Positions 40,633 to 49,240 are shown, numbered from the stretch's first letter. The stretch is DNA of 64,000 nucleotides from Shewanella jiangmenensis (GCF_018596335.1 NZ_JAHEPS010000006.1:124001-188000); one strand, 5' to 3'. Notes: a model not told the origin generated them from the letters alone. Translations and numbers: made by a program.

Positions 40633-41310
40633 ATGAATACTCCCCAGCATCGCCCTGATGCCATTGTGATTGAACCTTCAATGCCTGCCAAGGCGGCGGT
40701 GATTTGGCTCCATGGCCTTGGAGATTCCGGTGCCGGGTTTGCGCCGGTGGCTGCAGCGCTCAACTTGCCGGACGATGCCGCCGTGCGTTTTGTGTTTCCC
40801 CACGCGCCTGAGCAGCCGGTTACCATCAACGGCGGCTATATTATGCGGGCCTGGTACGACATCAAAAGCATGGATTTGCATGACCGCGCCGATCTTGCCG
40901 GCGTGCTTGAGTCAGAAAAGCGGGTGCTGGCGCTGATTGAAGAGCAGTTGGCTACGGGCATTCCAAGCAACAACATTATTCTGGCGGGCTTCAGTCAGGG
41001 TGGGGTGATGAGTCTTTTTACGGGCTTACGCTGCCCGCATCCCCTTGGCGGGATCATGGCGCTGTCCTGTTATCTGCAGGGCGGCGATGCCTTACCGGCC
41101 GACTGCGCGCAGGCGAACCTTGGCACGGCGATTTTGCATCACCACGGCGAGCAGGATGAGGTGGTGCCGTTGTTTGCCGGCAAAATGGCCAATGAGGCAT
41201 TAAGTCGTGGCGGTTATCAGGTCGAGTGGCAAACCTATGCCATGGGACACTCGGTGCTGCCGTCGCAGCTTTTGGATATTCGCCGTTGGCTGCTTGAACG
41301 TCTTGGTTAA
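40633..41310 (+). CDS. carboxylesterase (phospholipase/carboxylesterase family)
   Basis: Cytoplasmic alpha/beta hydrolase of the acyl-protein thioesterase/EstB family, 225 residues. Nucleophile in GFSQGGVMS, catalytic Asp in HHGEQDEVVP and His in YAMGHSVLP; the oxyanion region is IWLHGLGDSGAGF. Natural substrate unknown; homologues hydrolyse short acyl esters. ATG 40633 is chosen because AAGGA lies 6 nt upstream; ATG 40627 overlaps the preceding stop. A clear terminator follows. Confidence 0.92.
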   Translation: MNTPQHRPDAIVIEPSMPAKAAVIWLHGLGDSGAGFAPVAAALNLPDDAAVRFVFPHAPEQPVTINGGYIMRAWYDIKSMDLHDRADLAGVLESEKRVLALIEEQLATGIPSNNIILAGFSQGGVMSLFTGLRCPHPLGGIMALSCYLQGGDALPADCAQANLGTAILHHHGEQDEVVPLFAGKMANEALSRGGYQVEWQTYAMGHSVLPSQLLDIRRWLLERLG

Positions 41311-41336
41311 AATTCCGTCATTCAGCTGCAATTAAT

Positions 41337-41364
41337 AAAAAACACACCGCTTGGTGTGTTTTTT
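41337..41364 (+). terminator. terminator after carboxylesterase gene
   Basis: CACACC (41343-41348) / GGTGTG (41353-41358), loop GCTT, flanked by A6 and T6. Symmetric. Confidence 0.9.
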
Positions 41365-41503
41365 ATTTGGAACAATTGTTCTCGCCCTCGCCACAAGCTC
41401 ATCTCATTGAATTAATGCTCTATTTTAATTGACCTTCATTGTCAGCGTGCCATTCTCTGGCTGAAAGTAGCATATTCAAATTTATAGCTTGTTCTGTAAG
41501 GTG

Positions 41504-41525
41504 GACGTTTAAATAGATAAACGTC
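41504..41525. promoter_or_regulatory. 22-bp perfect dyad upstream of the 5'-nucleotidase gene
   Basis: GACGTTTA (41504-41511) and TAAACGTC (41518-41525) separated by 6 nt. The size and symmetry suit a dimeric repressor site or a small hairpin. The rest of the 308-nt spacer is AT-rich with no gene. No T run follows, so it is not a terminator. Regulator unknown. Confidence 0.4.
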
Positions 41526-41672
41526 TGACAAATGGCACATTTAGCTCACGAAAATTCATATTTCTGCCACATATTGCCGTCAAAATTGCTATCATGGTGC
41601 GCGACCAAGGGCCTGAGAGCCCAGTCAGCAATAGATGATGGTTAAAAATAATATAATCAAGGGGTTGATAAT

Positions 41673-43385
41673 ATGTCTCATAATCTGATGAAAGGCATGC
41701 TGGCAACGGCTGTGCTGGTTGCTTTGACTGGCTGTAACGATGCCGATCCAAGAGAGCCTGTAGTGCCAACAACGTGCGCAGAAGCCGGTGAAGCCTGTAA
41801 GACCTTTACCCTGCTGCACACCAACGACAACCACGGTCGTTTCTGGCACAACAAAGACGGCGAATATGGTTTGGCCGCGCAAAAGACGCTGGTTGACCAA
41901 ATCCGCGCCGAAGTAGAGCAGGCGGGCAGCGAAGTGCTGCTGCTGTCCGGTGGTGACATCAACACCGGTGTGCCGGAGTCGGATCTGCAGGACGCCATTC
42001 CCGATTTCATCGGTATGAGCAAAATTGGTTACGACGCCATGGCGGTAGGTAACCACGAATTTGATAACCCCCTGAGCGTGCTCGATATGCAGCGCCAGCT
42101 GGCGGACTTCCCCTTCCTGTCTGCCAACATCTATAAGGCCGACGGCACCCGCTACTTCGATGCCTACAAAGTATTTGACGTAAACGGCGTACGTATCGCC
42201 GTTATCGGTCTGACCACCGAAGATACCGCCAAAATCGGTAACCCTGAATTTATCAGCGAGCTGACCTTCACCGATCCAAAGGTGGAAGTGGCCAAGGTTA
42301 TCAAAGAAATCCAGGACGCCAAGAAAGCTGACCTTATCTTTGCCGTGACCCACATGGGCCACTATGCCGATGGTGTGCACGGCAGCAACGCCCCGGGCGA
42401 CGTGGAAATGGCCCGCAGCTTGAAACAGGGTGAGCTGGCGCTGGTGGTTGGCGGTCACTCGCAAAACCCCGTGTGTATGGAGCCAGGCACAGAAAACACC
42501 TACGCCGATTTCAAACCCGGCGACGAGTGTGCTCCTGATAAGCAAAACGGCACCTGGATCATGCAGGCTCACGAGTGGGGTAAGTACGTTGGCCGCGCCG
42601 ACTTCGAATACTTCAACGGTGAGCTGCACCTCAAGTCATACAAACTCATTCCGGTTAACCTGCTGAAAATCGGTGAAGACGGTAAGAAGACCACCGAGCT
42701 TGCCGGTGAAGCCATCGAACACGATGCTGAGCTTAAAGAGCTGCTGCAGTACTACCAGGACAAGGGCCAGGCTTCTCTTGAAGAAGTGATTGCCACCACC
42801 GATGGCCGCCTCGAGGGCGATCGCGCTTTTGTTCGTAACGAGCAAACCAACCTTGGCCGTCTGCTGGCCATGGCGCAGTCCACCAAAGTGAATGCCGATG
42901 TGGGCGTAATGAACTCAGGCGGCGTGCGCGCCTCAATCGATGCCGGTGACATTTCTTACCGCTCGGTACTGACGGTTCAGCCGTTTGGCAACATGGTTAC
43001 CCTGAGCACCATGACAGGTGCTGAGCTGACTGAATACCTCGGCGCAGTAGCGTCACTGCAGGTCGGCTCAGGCGCTTACGCGCAAATCACCGGCGTGAAA
43101 ATGACCGTGGATTGTACCGCCAAAACCGTGGCCATCAGCGATGTAAACGGCAAAGGTTATGATGCCGGCGCCAGCTACACCTTTACTGTGCCAAGCTTTA
43201 ACGCTGCCGGCGGTGACGGCTATCCTAAGCTGAACCCAGTGCAAACCGGTTACGTTGATGCCGACGTGCTGTACGATTTCTTCAAGCAGAAGGGCAGCAT
43301 CAAGGCCGCCGATTACAACCCTATGGGTGAAATCGTGTACACCAACTCCGACAGCACCAAAGGCTGTAAAGTCACCGCCAAGTAA
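41673..43385 (+). CDS. 5'-nucleotidase / UDP-sugar hydrolase family lipoprotein (UshA/NadN-like)
   Basis: A 570-residue exported metallophosphoesterase. The lipobox VALTGC (Cys21) suggests an anchored rather than free periplasmic enzyme; the Asn/Asp after Cys may bias it to the inner membrane. Metal-site motifs: LLHTNDNHGR, GGDINTG, GNHEFD, THMGHY and GGHSQ. The C-terminal domain (from about residue 370) has NSGGVRASIDAGDI and PFGNMVTLSTMTG, which bind the nucleoside. It should hydrolyse extracellular nucleotides for uptake. Which of UshA, NadN or CpdB-like substrates it prefers cannot be told. Confidence 0.93.
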   Translation: MSHNLMKGMLATAVLVALTGCNDADPREPVVPTTCAEAGEACKTFTLLHTNDNHGRFWHNKDGEYGLAAQKTLVDQIRAEVEQAGSEVLLLSGGDINTGVPESDLQDAIPDFIGMSKIGYDAMAVGNHEFDNPLSVLDMQRQLADFPFLSANIYKADGTRYFDAYKVFDVNGVRIAVIGLTTEDTAKIGNPEFISELTFTDPKVEVAKVIKEIQDAKKADLIFAVTHMGHYADGVHGSNAPGDVEMARSLKQGELALVVGGHSQNPVCMEPGTENTYADFKPGDECAPDKQNGTWIMQAHEWGKYVGRADFEYFNGELHLKSYKLIPVNLLKIGEDGKKTTELAGEAIEHDAELKELLQYYQDKGQASLEEVIATTDGRLEGDRAFVRNEQTNLGRLLAMAQSTKVNADVGVMNSGGVRASIDAGDISYRSVLTVQPFGNMVTLSTMTGAELTEYLGAVASLQVGSGAYAQITGVKMTVDCTAKTVAISDVNGKGYDAGASYTFTVPSFNAAGGDGYPKLNPVQTGYVDADVLYDFFKQKGSIKAADYNPMGEIVYTNSDSTKGCKVTAK

Positions 43386-43401
43386 GTTGTGTTGTACCCA
43401 G

Positions 43402-43428
43402 AAGGCCGGCTAACCCCGGCCTTTTTTA
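43402..43428 (+). terminator. terminator of the 5'-nucleotidase gene
   Basis: AAGGCCGG (43402-43409) / CCGGCCTT (43416-43423), loop of 6, followed by T5. Confidence 0.88.
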
Positions 43429-43444
43429 TTGGCAAAATTCTCGC

Positions 43445-43529
43445 GTAAAGTGCTGTGTAAAGTAAGGCATAAAGTGGTGGATAAGGTTCTCGCCTAACTT
43501 TTTCGCTTAAATTTTTCGCTCAACTTTTT
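43445..43529. repeat. two adjacent short tandem-repeat tracts
   Basis: Three 12-nt units (GTAAAGTGCTGT, GTAAAGTAAGGC, ATAAAGTGGTGG; 43445-43480), then three 13-nt units (CGCCTAACTTTTT, CGCTTAAATTTTT, CGCTCAACTTTTT; 43491-43529). Non-coding, directly upstream of the heat-shock promoter. Confidence 0.8.
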
Positions 43530-43540
43530 AGGGATTGAGG

Positions 43541-43569
43541 CTTGAAAAGCACTCAAGCGACCTTATTTA
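43541..43569 (+). promoter_or_regulatory. sigma-32 type heat-shock promoter of the small heat-shock gene
   Basis: CTTGAAA (43541-43547), 13-nt spacer, CCTTATTTA (43561-43569), against the RpoH consensus CTTGAAA-N11-14-CCCCATNTA. Predicted transcript start about 43576, giving a ~110-nt leader. Confidence 0.75.
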
Positions 43570-43574
43570 TGTGT

Positions 43575-43686
43575 CAGAGCCGCTCAAATGAGGGCTCTGT
43601 GCATCGCCTGCGGGGATGCGGAATGACCACGGCGCGACCTTGGGTCGGCCGGACACCGAATATTGCTTAATGTTGAGGATATTGCC
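43575..43686 (+). promoter_or_regulatory. ROSE-like RNA thermometer in the small heat-shock leader
   Basis: The leader folds into consecutive hairpins: CAGAGCC/GGCTCTG (43575-43599), GCATC/GATGC (43601-43619) and CGACC/GGTCG (43635-43647). The last one (43659-43683) pairs AATAT with ATATT and places TTGCT (43663-43667) opposite the AGGA ribosome-binding site (43676-43679), the signature of ROSE elements found before small heat-shock genes. Melting at high temperature would free the site. Predicted from sequence only. Confidence 0.65.
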
Positions 43687-44133
43687 ATGCGTAACTATGA
43701 TTTGACCCCCCTGTACCGCAGCGCCATCGGATTTGACCGTCTGGCGCAACTTGCCGAACACGCCGCTGCCAACAATGGCAACGCCGGATACCCGCCATAC
43801 AATATTGAACTCCTTGGTGAAAACCGTTACCGCATTACCATGGCGGTGGCAGGCTTTGCCATGGAAGAGCTGGATATCAGTAGTGAAGGCGAAAAGCTGG
43901 TGGTGAAAGGCGAGAAGCAGGAAAAAGGCGCAGAGCGTAAGTATCTGTATCAGGGCATAGCAGAGCGTGGCTTTGAGCGCACTTTCCAGCTGGCGGATTA
44001 TGTCACTGTGACCGGCGCTTACCTTGAGCATGGTTTGCTGAATATCGATTTGGTGCGGGAAATTCCTGAAGCGCTGAAGCCGCGCAAAATTGAAATCGGC
44101 ACCCGTCCGCTGCTGGAAGCAGAAGCCCAGTAA
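43687..44133 (+). CDS. ibpA: small heat-shock protein (IbpA/Hsp20 family)
   Basis: ATP-independent holdase, 148 residues. The alpha-crystallin domain spans about 35-125, with [19 protein letters not shown], the strand [10 protein letters not shown], and the end-strand [15 protein letters not shown]. The IbpA-type N-terminus [19 protein letters not shown] is conserved. The C-terminal anchor motif is reduced to PRKIEI. ATG 43687, with AGGA 7 nt upstream, is chosen over the longer frame at 43663 that begins in the leader. Controlled by a heat-shock promoter and a ROSE-like leader; three hairpins follow. Confidence 0.95.
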   Translation: MRNYDLTPLYRSAIGFDRLAQLAEHAAANNGNAGYPPYNIELLGENRYRITMAVAGFAMEELDISSEGEKLVVKGEKQEKGAERKYLYQGIAERGFERTFQLADYVTVTGAYLEHGLLNIDLVREIPEALKPRKIEIGTRPLLEAEAQ

Positions 44134-44145
44134 TTTATAAAAGGT

Positions 44146-44209
44146 CATTCGCAAAAAATTGCGAATGCGTGCGGCGTCCCGCAATGTTTGCAGAGCATTG
44201 CGGGACGCC
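44146..44209 (+). repeat. two inverted repeats downstream of ibpA
   Basis: CATTCGC/GCGAATG (44146-44152, 44161-44167), then a perfect 14-bp stem GGCGTCCCGCAATG (44173-44186) / CATTGCGGGACGCC (44196-44209) with a 9-nt loop. Neither has a T run. They precede the terminator and may protect the ibpA mRNA 3' end. Confidence 0.7.
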
Positions 44210-44211
44210 AT

Positions 44212-44244
44212 AAAAAACGTCGGCCGAGGCCGACGTTTTTTATT
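44212..44244 (+). terminator. terminator of ibpA
   Basis: AACGTCGGC (44216-44224) / GCCGACGTT (44229-44237), loop CGAG, followed by T6ATTT. Confidence 0.9.
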
Positions 44245-44281
44245 TAAAATCTATTGCTTAGCGCATTTTTATTGCCGCTTT

Positions 44282-44335
44282 GCCTTAAATTCAAAAAATT
44301 GCTTTAAATTCAAAAATTGCTTTAAATCCGAAAGC
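44282..44335. repeat. 18-19-nt AT-rich tandem repeat
   Basis: GCCTTAAATTCAAAAAATT, GCTTTAAATTCAAAAATT and a partial third copy starting GCTTTAAATCC. Non-coding spacer. Confidence 0.78.
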
Positions 44336-44389
44336 CTTACAACACTGCGCCTTCATTTGCTTGCTATTTAGCTGCTTTATCGACGCGGA

Positions 44390-44821
44390 TTAATGTTCAC
44401 GGGTCAGAAAGGCGCCCGAGGGCGAGTTAAGATCCGGCGCGCTGAACAGGCGCATCACCTTATTGGCATCTTCAAAGCGCAGGTAAAAGGCATTTTCAAA
44501 GCCGACACCACCGCCACTTTCGCCGTAGCAGCTTGGCTCACCGTTGTGCTCGGTGATGAAGAAACTGAGCTTATAAAACCCGGGTTCATCAGCGCTTTCA
44601 AGGGAGTAGCGGGCCTTACTCAGCTCAGGTGGACTGTAAAGCACCATGGTGCCATCGGCGTGAAATTCGTAGCGCTCGGTGCAGTAACCTTCAAGGGTAA
44701 GCTGCCAGTTTCCGACTTCCGGCGAATGGGTACTGCTGCAGGCGCCAAGCAGCGTGCCAGCCACACCAAGGAGGATAAGGGATTGGATGAGCCGGGCAGA
44801 AAGTTTGAACGCAGCTGTCAC
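44390..44821 (-). CDS. small lipoprotein of unknown function
   Basis: A 143-residue lipoprotein: signal peptide with lipobox TLLGAC (Cys28), then a ~110-residue domain that alternates short strands (GNWQLTLEGYCTERYEFHADG, split as GNWQLTLEGYC and ERYEFHADG), consistent with a small beta barrel. Two further cysteines (near residues 46 and 97) may form a disulfide. GTG 44821 is chosen because GGAGGC lies 8 nt upstream; the frame is open to 44860. No recognised family. Leftward, between ibpA and ilvIH. Confidence 0.75.
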   Translation of the reverse strand: MTAAFKLSARLIQSLILLGVAGTLLGACSSTHSPEVGNWQLTLEGYCTERYEFHADGTMVLYSPPELSKARYSLESADEPGFYKLSFFITEHNGEPSCYGESGGGVGFENAFYLRFEDANKVMRLFSAPDLNSPSGAFLTREH

Positions 44822-44859
44822 TCGGTTACGCCTCCGGCGTGAAGGTTTGAGGCCGGCCA

Positions 44860-44885
44860 CAAAAAAGGCCGGATATACCGGCCTG
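44860..44885 (-). terminator. terminator of ilvIH
   Basis: AGGCCGG (44866-44872) / CCGGCCT (44878-44884), loop ATATA; T6 follows on the minus strand. Confidence 0.9.
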
Positions 44886-44888
44886 TTT

Positions 44889-44918
44889 CTTCGCGTCTAA
44901 GTCCTTCGCGTCTAAGTC
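44889..44918. repeat. perfect 15-nt tandem duplication over the ilvH stop codon
   Basis: CTTCGCGTCTAAGTC occurs twice without mismatch (44889-44903, 44904-44918). The second copy overlaps the ilvH stop codon (44917-44919). Confidence 0.9.
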
Positions 44919-45411
44919 AGGCGCGCATCGACTTTTCACCACGGGCGAGGCCTACAACGCCCGAGCGCGACACTTCCACCACCTTGGTGACCTCGGCCAG
45001 GGCGCTGATAAAGGCGTCCAGCTTGTCGGTTGTGCCAGCCAGTTGAATAGTATAGTGATTTGCGGTCACATCCACTATCTGGCCACGGAAAATATCGGCC
45101 GAACGTTTGATTTCTTCCCGTACGTCGCCCTGGGCGCGGACCTTCACCAGCGCAAGCTCTCGCTCGATATGGGCCGATTCGGTGATGTTGGACACCTTGA
45201 GCACATCAATCAGCTTGTGGAGCTGCTTTTCGATTTGCTCAAGCACCAGGTCGTCGGCGGCCACGGTAATGTTCATCCGCGACAGGGTCGGGTCGTCCGT
45301 TGGCGCCACCGTCAGACATTCGATGTTGTAGCCGCGCTGGGAAAACAGCCCCACCACACGGGAGAGGGCGCCGGGCTGGTTTTCAAGTAATACAGATATA
45401 ATTCGGCGCAT
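44917..45411 (-). CDS. ilvH: acetolactate synthase III small (regulatory) subunit
   Basis: Regulatory subunit of the branched-chain acetohydroxyacid synthase, 164 residues. N-terminal ACT domain ([19 protein letters not shown], 1-19, then GYNIECLTVAPTDD) binds valine; the C-terminal ACT-like half ends in GVVGLARGEK. ATG 45411 shares its A with the ilvI stop (TGATG), so translation is coupled; the frame extends upstream into ilvI but that is not used. Followed by a tandem duplication and a terminator. Confidence 0.96.
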   Translation of the reverse strand: MRRIISVLLENQPGALSRVVGLFSQRGYNIECLTVAPTDDPTLSRMNITVAADDLVLEQIEKQLHKLIDVLKVSNITESAHIERELALVKVRAQGDVREEIKRSADIFRGQIVDVTANHYTIQLAGTTDKLDAFISALAEVTKVVEVSRSGVVGLARGEKSMRA

Positions 45412-47129
45412 CAGCTTCTCTCCGTTTTGCTCAGCCACATTTCATTCATTGCCCCGCCGCGAATTTGCATTGGGTAAACGTGCTCGGTTTCATCGACGTT
45501 GATGTCGACAAAGACCAGCCTGTCGGTCAGCGACAGGGCTTCGGCAAGCTTGCTTTCAAGCTCTTCGGGACGGCTGATGGTGATGCCAACGTGGCCGTAG
45601 GCTTCGGCAATTTTGGCAAAATCCGGTACCGAATCCATGTACGAATGGGAGTGGCGCCCAGAGTAAATCATGTCCTGCCACTGCTTAACCATGCCAAGGA
45701 AGCGGTTGTTAAGGTTAATGATTTTTACCGGCACGTCGTATTGCAGCGCGGTGGACAGCTCCTGAATATTCATCTGAATGGAGCCATCGCCGGTGACGCA
45801 GACCACGGTTTCATCCGGCATGGCCATTTTTACGCCCATGGCGGCGGGCAGACCAAAGCCCATGGTGCCAAGCCCGCCTGAGTTAATCCAGCGTCTTGGT
45901 TTATCAAAGGGATAGTAGAGCGCGGCAAACATCTGATGCTGACCTACGTCGGATGAGACATAAGCATCGCCATTTGTCAGCCGATACAGGGTTTCAATCA
46001 CCTGCTGTGGCTTGATTTTATCGACACTGGTCTCGTAGGCGAGGCACTTGCGTGCGCGCCAGCTGTTGATGTCTTTCCACCAACAGTCGATGGCGGCTTC
46101 ATCCATGGACTCCTGACTTTCGTCCAGCAGGGTGAGCATTTCATCCAACACCTTATCGGCGCTGCCGACGATGGGAATATGCGCCTGCACGGTTTTGGAA
46201 ATCGAGGACGGGTCGATGTCGATGTGCAGCACTGTGGCATTCGGGCAGTATTTTTGCACGTTGTTGGTGGTGCGATCGTCAAAGCGCACGCCGATGCCGA
46301 AAATCAGGTCGCTCTCGTGCATCGCCATATTGGCTTCGTAGGTGCCGTGCATCCCCAGCATGCCGATGCAGTTCGGGTGCGTACCCGGAAAGGCGCCAAG
46401 GCCCATCAGGGTGTTGACCACCGGAATATTAAGCTTCTCAGACAGGGTCAGAATTTGTTTGTCACAGGCCGAGATAATCGCGCCGCCGCCCACGTAGAGC
46501 ACCGGCTTTTTGGCCGCCAGCAGCGCCTGCAGACCTCGGCGGATTTGGCCCTTGTGGCCAGACACAGTCGGATTGTAGGAGCGCAGCTTCACTTCGCTTG
46601 GGTAGTGATAGTCAAACTTAAGTGCGGGATTGAGCGTATCTTTTGGCAAATCCACCACCACGGGGCCAGGGCGACCGGTGGCGGCGATGTAAAATGCTTT
46701 TTTGATGGTTTCCGGAATATCCGCAGGATTTTTAACAAGAAATGAGTGCTTTACGATAGGGCGGGAGATCCCAATCATGTCGCATTCCTGAAACGCATCG
46801 TTGCCGATAAGGCTTGATGGCACCTGGCCTGACAGAATGACCAGTGGCACTGAGTCCATGTAGGCAGTGGCAATGCCGGTAATGGCGTTGGTGGCGCCTG
46901 GGCCTGAGGTTACCAATACCACGCCGACCTTGCCGGTGGCGCGGGCATAACCGTCGGCCATGTGCACGGCGGCCTGTTCATGGCGAACCAGAATGTGTTC
47001 GATATTGGAGCTTTGGTGCAGGGCATCGTAAATATCCAGAACCGATCCGCCCGGATATCCGAAAATGTGTTTTACGCCTTCATCGATAAGGGAACGAACT
47101 ATCATGCTGGCGCCGGAAAGCTTTTCCAT
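45411..47129 (-). CDS. ilvI: acetolactate synthase III large (catalytic) subunit
   Basis: TPP-dependent first common enzyme of valine, leucine and isoleucine synthesis; 572 residues (E. coli IlvI 574). TPP glutamate in [20 protein letters not shown]-binding middle domain, and the TPP/Mg motif [12 protein letters not shown] to LNN near residues 440-470. GAGGAT precedes ATG 47129. The 388-nt upstream region (to bcr at 47518) has no gene; its AT-rich part (47410-47465) would suit an Lrp-type regulator as in E. coli ilvIH, but no defined site is claimed. Confidence 0.97.
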   Translation of the reverse strand: MEKLSGASMIVRSLIDEGVKHIFGYPGGSVLDIYDALHQSSNIEHILVRHEQAAVHMADGYARATGKVGVVLVTSGPGATNAITGIATAYMDSVPLVILSGQVPSSLIGNDAFQECDMIGISRPIVKHSFLVKNPADIPETIKKAFYIAATGRPGPVVVDLPKDTLNPALKFDYHYPSEVKLRSYNPTVSGHKGQIRRGLQALLAAKKPVLYVGGGAIISACDKQILTLSEKLNIPVVNTLMGLGAFPGTHPNCIGMLGMHGTYEANMAMHESDLIFGIGVRFDDRTTNNVQKYCPNATVLHIDIDPSSISKTVQAHIPIVGSADKVLDEMLTLLDESQESMDEAAIDCWWKDINSWRARKCLAYETSVDKIKPQQVIETLYRLTNGDAYVSSDVGQHQMFAALYYPFDKPRRWINSGGLGTMGFGLPAAMGVKMAMPDETVVCVTGDGSIQMNIQELSTALQYDVPVKIINLNNRFLGMVKQWQDMIYSGRHSHSYMDSVPDFAKIAEAYGHVGITISRPEELESKLAEALSLTDRLVFVDINVDETEHVYPMQIRGGAMNEMWLSKTERS

Positions 47130-47465
47130 TCATGCATCCTCAAAAAAGATACCGTTACGGTAAACAGTACTTGTTACAGCGACGGTAATCGCTCTAAAAC
47201 CAGACCCTTGGGGTACAAAGGCCCGCACAATTGCCAGGGTTTCCGGTAAGAAACAAAGTTGATGCGCATCACTTGGCAACTGTCACAGATGGACAGGGCT
47301 TCATCTTTGTAAAAAGGACAGGGGATTACAAGAGAGATTTCAAAAAAAACAACAAACTTAAAGAAAATTCAACATTTTGAGGTGGCTGGCACGGGCGGCT
47401 CTAGGCTCGAGATGATGTGAGATTTTGATTAAAGCATTGAATTTTATGATTAATTTTTAATTTTG

Positions 47466-47507
47466 GCAATGTTGCCACCAGTGGCAGTCACAGGTGGCAG
47501 TATTGCA
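47466..47507. other. two-part hairpin in the ilvI-bcr spacer
   Basis: GCAAT and ATTGC form an outer stem, GCCACC (47474-47479) and GGTGGC (47493-47498) an inner one, with a small internal loop. Just downstream of the bcr stop on the minus strand. No clear T run, so a terminator role is uncertain. Confidence 0.4.
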
Positions 47508-47517
47508 TTTTATTCAA

Positions 47518-48723
47518 TTACGCCGTTTGGCGGGCCAGGTACTGGCAAACGCCAGCCAGCAGTACCGACAGCAGCATCAGCACCGAAAAAGGCAGCGCAC
47601 TTCCGTTATACAGCAGCGCCAGCAGCGGTCCTGCCAAGGCGCCAACCCCAAATCTCAGGGTGCCGATAACGGCAGTGGCGGTGCCGGTTTCATGCTGAAA
47701 CTTAAGCAGCACTATCGCATCGGCATTGACCGACATAATCCCAAGGCAGGCCATCAGCGGCACCAAACAGGCAAGGGTGCCGTACAGGCCGAAATCCGCC
47801 AGATTGGCGAGTGTGAGCCCAAGGCCAAACAGCGAGGCAAGCAAGGTGGAAGCGCGCAGCAGCCGCAGCGAGCCAAAGCGGCCAACGATACGGGAGTTCA
47901 GTACGTTGGCGAGCATCAGAGCGCCGACGTTGGCGGCAAACACCATGGCAAAGTGATGGCTATCAAGACCAAACACCTGCATAAACACAAAGGGCGAGGC
48001 GGTGAGATAGCAAAAAAATGCAAAGGAGGTGAGCACGCCGCTGCTGATAAAGCCCTTTACGCCCGGGCGGGTCAGTACGATTTTATAGGCTTTGGCAAAA
48101 CCCGGCCGCTCGGATTTTGGCAACTTTTGCTCGGGAATATGCAGGCAAAAGTACACCAGCAGCAGAGTGATGGCGGCGTAGCTTGCCAGCACATAAAACA
48201 CCATCTGCCAGTGGCTTACACCAAGAATAAAGCTACCTATGCCGGGGGCAATCAGCGGTGCTAGCATCATGATAAGGCTCACGTATGACATGCCCTTGGC
48301 GGTATTGGCGCCGTAGAGAATTTTCACATAGCCCGGTACTGCCACGGTGGCGGCCGAGCCTATCATGGCCTGAAAAAATCGAAGTATAAAAAAGCTTTCC
48401 AGATCAGGCGAAAACACCAATCCAAGACTGAGAAGCGCAAACCCACCCAACCCCAGCAGCACCAGCGGCCGACGGCCATATTTGTCGGCAAGGGGACCAA
48501 ACAGCAACAGGCCACAGGCGTAGCCCGCCAGATACACGCTGAGGCTTTGCTGCACGCCGGTGATGTCTGAATGCAGACTTGCGGCAATAGCGGCCATCGC
48601 CGGCAGGTACATGTCGATGGCAAGGGGCGTGATGGCCACTATGGACGCCAGCAAAGGAATTAGCCAGGGCTTAACGGCGGCTGATGTTGCTCCGGCGCTG
48701 CCGGTTTGGATGGACTGTCCCAC
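47518..48723 (-). CDS. Bcr/CflA-family multidrug efflux MFS transporter
   Basis: A 401-residue inner-membrane protein with 12 predicted helices. Family marks: LASIVAITPLAIDMYLPAM in helix 1, the MFS loop 2-3 motif FGPLADKYGRRPLVLLG, and the antiporter motif region LIMMLAPLIAPGIGSFIL. Bcr/CflA proteins export drugs such as bicyclomycin or amino acids and dipeptides; the substrate here is not known. GTG 48723 is preferred (GAGAGG 5 nt upstream); the frame also has GTG 48741. Confidence 0.9.
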   Translation of the reverse strand: MGQSIQTGSAGATSAAVKPWLIPLLASIVAITPLAIDMYLPAMAAIAASLHSDITGVQQSLSVYLAGYACGLLLFGPLADKYGRRPLVLLGLGGFALLSLGLVFSPDLESFFILRFFQAMIGSAATVAVPGYVKILYGANTAKGMSYVSLIMMLAPLIAPGIGSFILGVSHWQMVFYVLASYAAITLLLVYFCLHIPEQKLPKSERPGFAKAYKIVLTRPGVKGFISSGVLTSFAFFCYLTASPFVFMQVFGLDSHHFAMVFAANVGALMLANVLNSRIVGRFGSLRLLRASTLLASLFGLGLTLANLADFGLYGTLACLVPLMACLGIMSVNADAIVLLKFQHETGTATAVIGTLRFGVGALAGPLLALLYNGSALPFSVLMLLSVLLAGVCQYLARQTA

Positions 48724-48970
48724 AGTTACCTCTCGTGTCACGCCTTGACGGGCGTATGGACTGGTTTTCAGGCGAATTTAGTTTGCAGGAGAATGTTGCG
48801 TGCAGGCGCTAAACCCTGCAGAACCTGCCAGTCCCAATCCCCATCAGGGCAGGCAGCCCGCGCCTGACGTCGCCACTGTTTACGTAGCCACTGCTTACTT
48901 AGCAACAGGATAAGCCCTTTATTCTTCTTACTTCAGCAACGTACTTTTGCATGGTTCAGCAGCCCACTTC

Positions 48971-49018
48971 CGCCTGCTTCAACAGAGTAGTTGCCGCCTG
49001 TTACAACAGAGTAATTGC
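48971..49018. repeat. 24-nt tandem duplication
   Basis: Units 48971-48994 and 48995-49018 begin CGCCTG and share CAACAGAGTA; three mismatches. Confidence 0.85.
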
Positions 49019-49142
49019 GAAAAACATATATTACTGAATAGCCCGCAGGCTGTCGCCGGATTTAGGGTGGATTTACAAGGCTCAGGCGATGAGCTGTATG
49101 TGTTTTGCGGCAGCGATTTTGCGTTGACTGATTTTAAAAGCC

Positions 49143-49240
49143 GCAAAGCCAGCGTCACAAAACCAACGCCGCAAAACCAGCGCGACAACACCAGTGCCAC
49201 AAAACCAGCTTCACAGAATCAGCGCCGCGCAATCAACGCC
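49143..49240. repeat. seven degenerate 14-nt tandem repeats
   Basis: Head-to-tail 14-nt units including GCAAAGCCAGCGTC, ACAAAACCAACGCC, GCAAAACCAGCGCG, ACAACACCAGTGCC and ACAAAACCAGCTTC. No spacers, so not CRISPR; not a multiple of three. Confidence 0.9.

Noticed and set aside
49143..49240. CRISPR-like array of direct repeats
   Set aside because: Units are 14 nt and directly adjacent with no unique spacers, and there are no cas genes.
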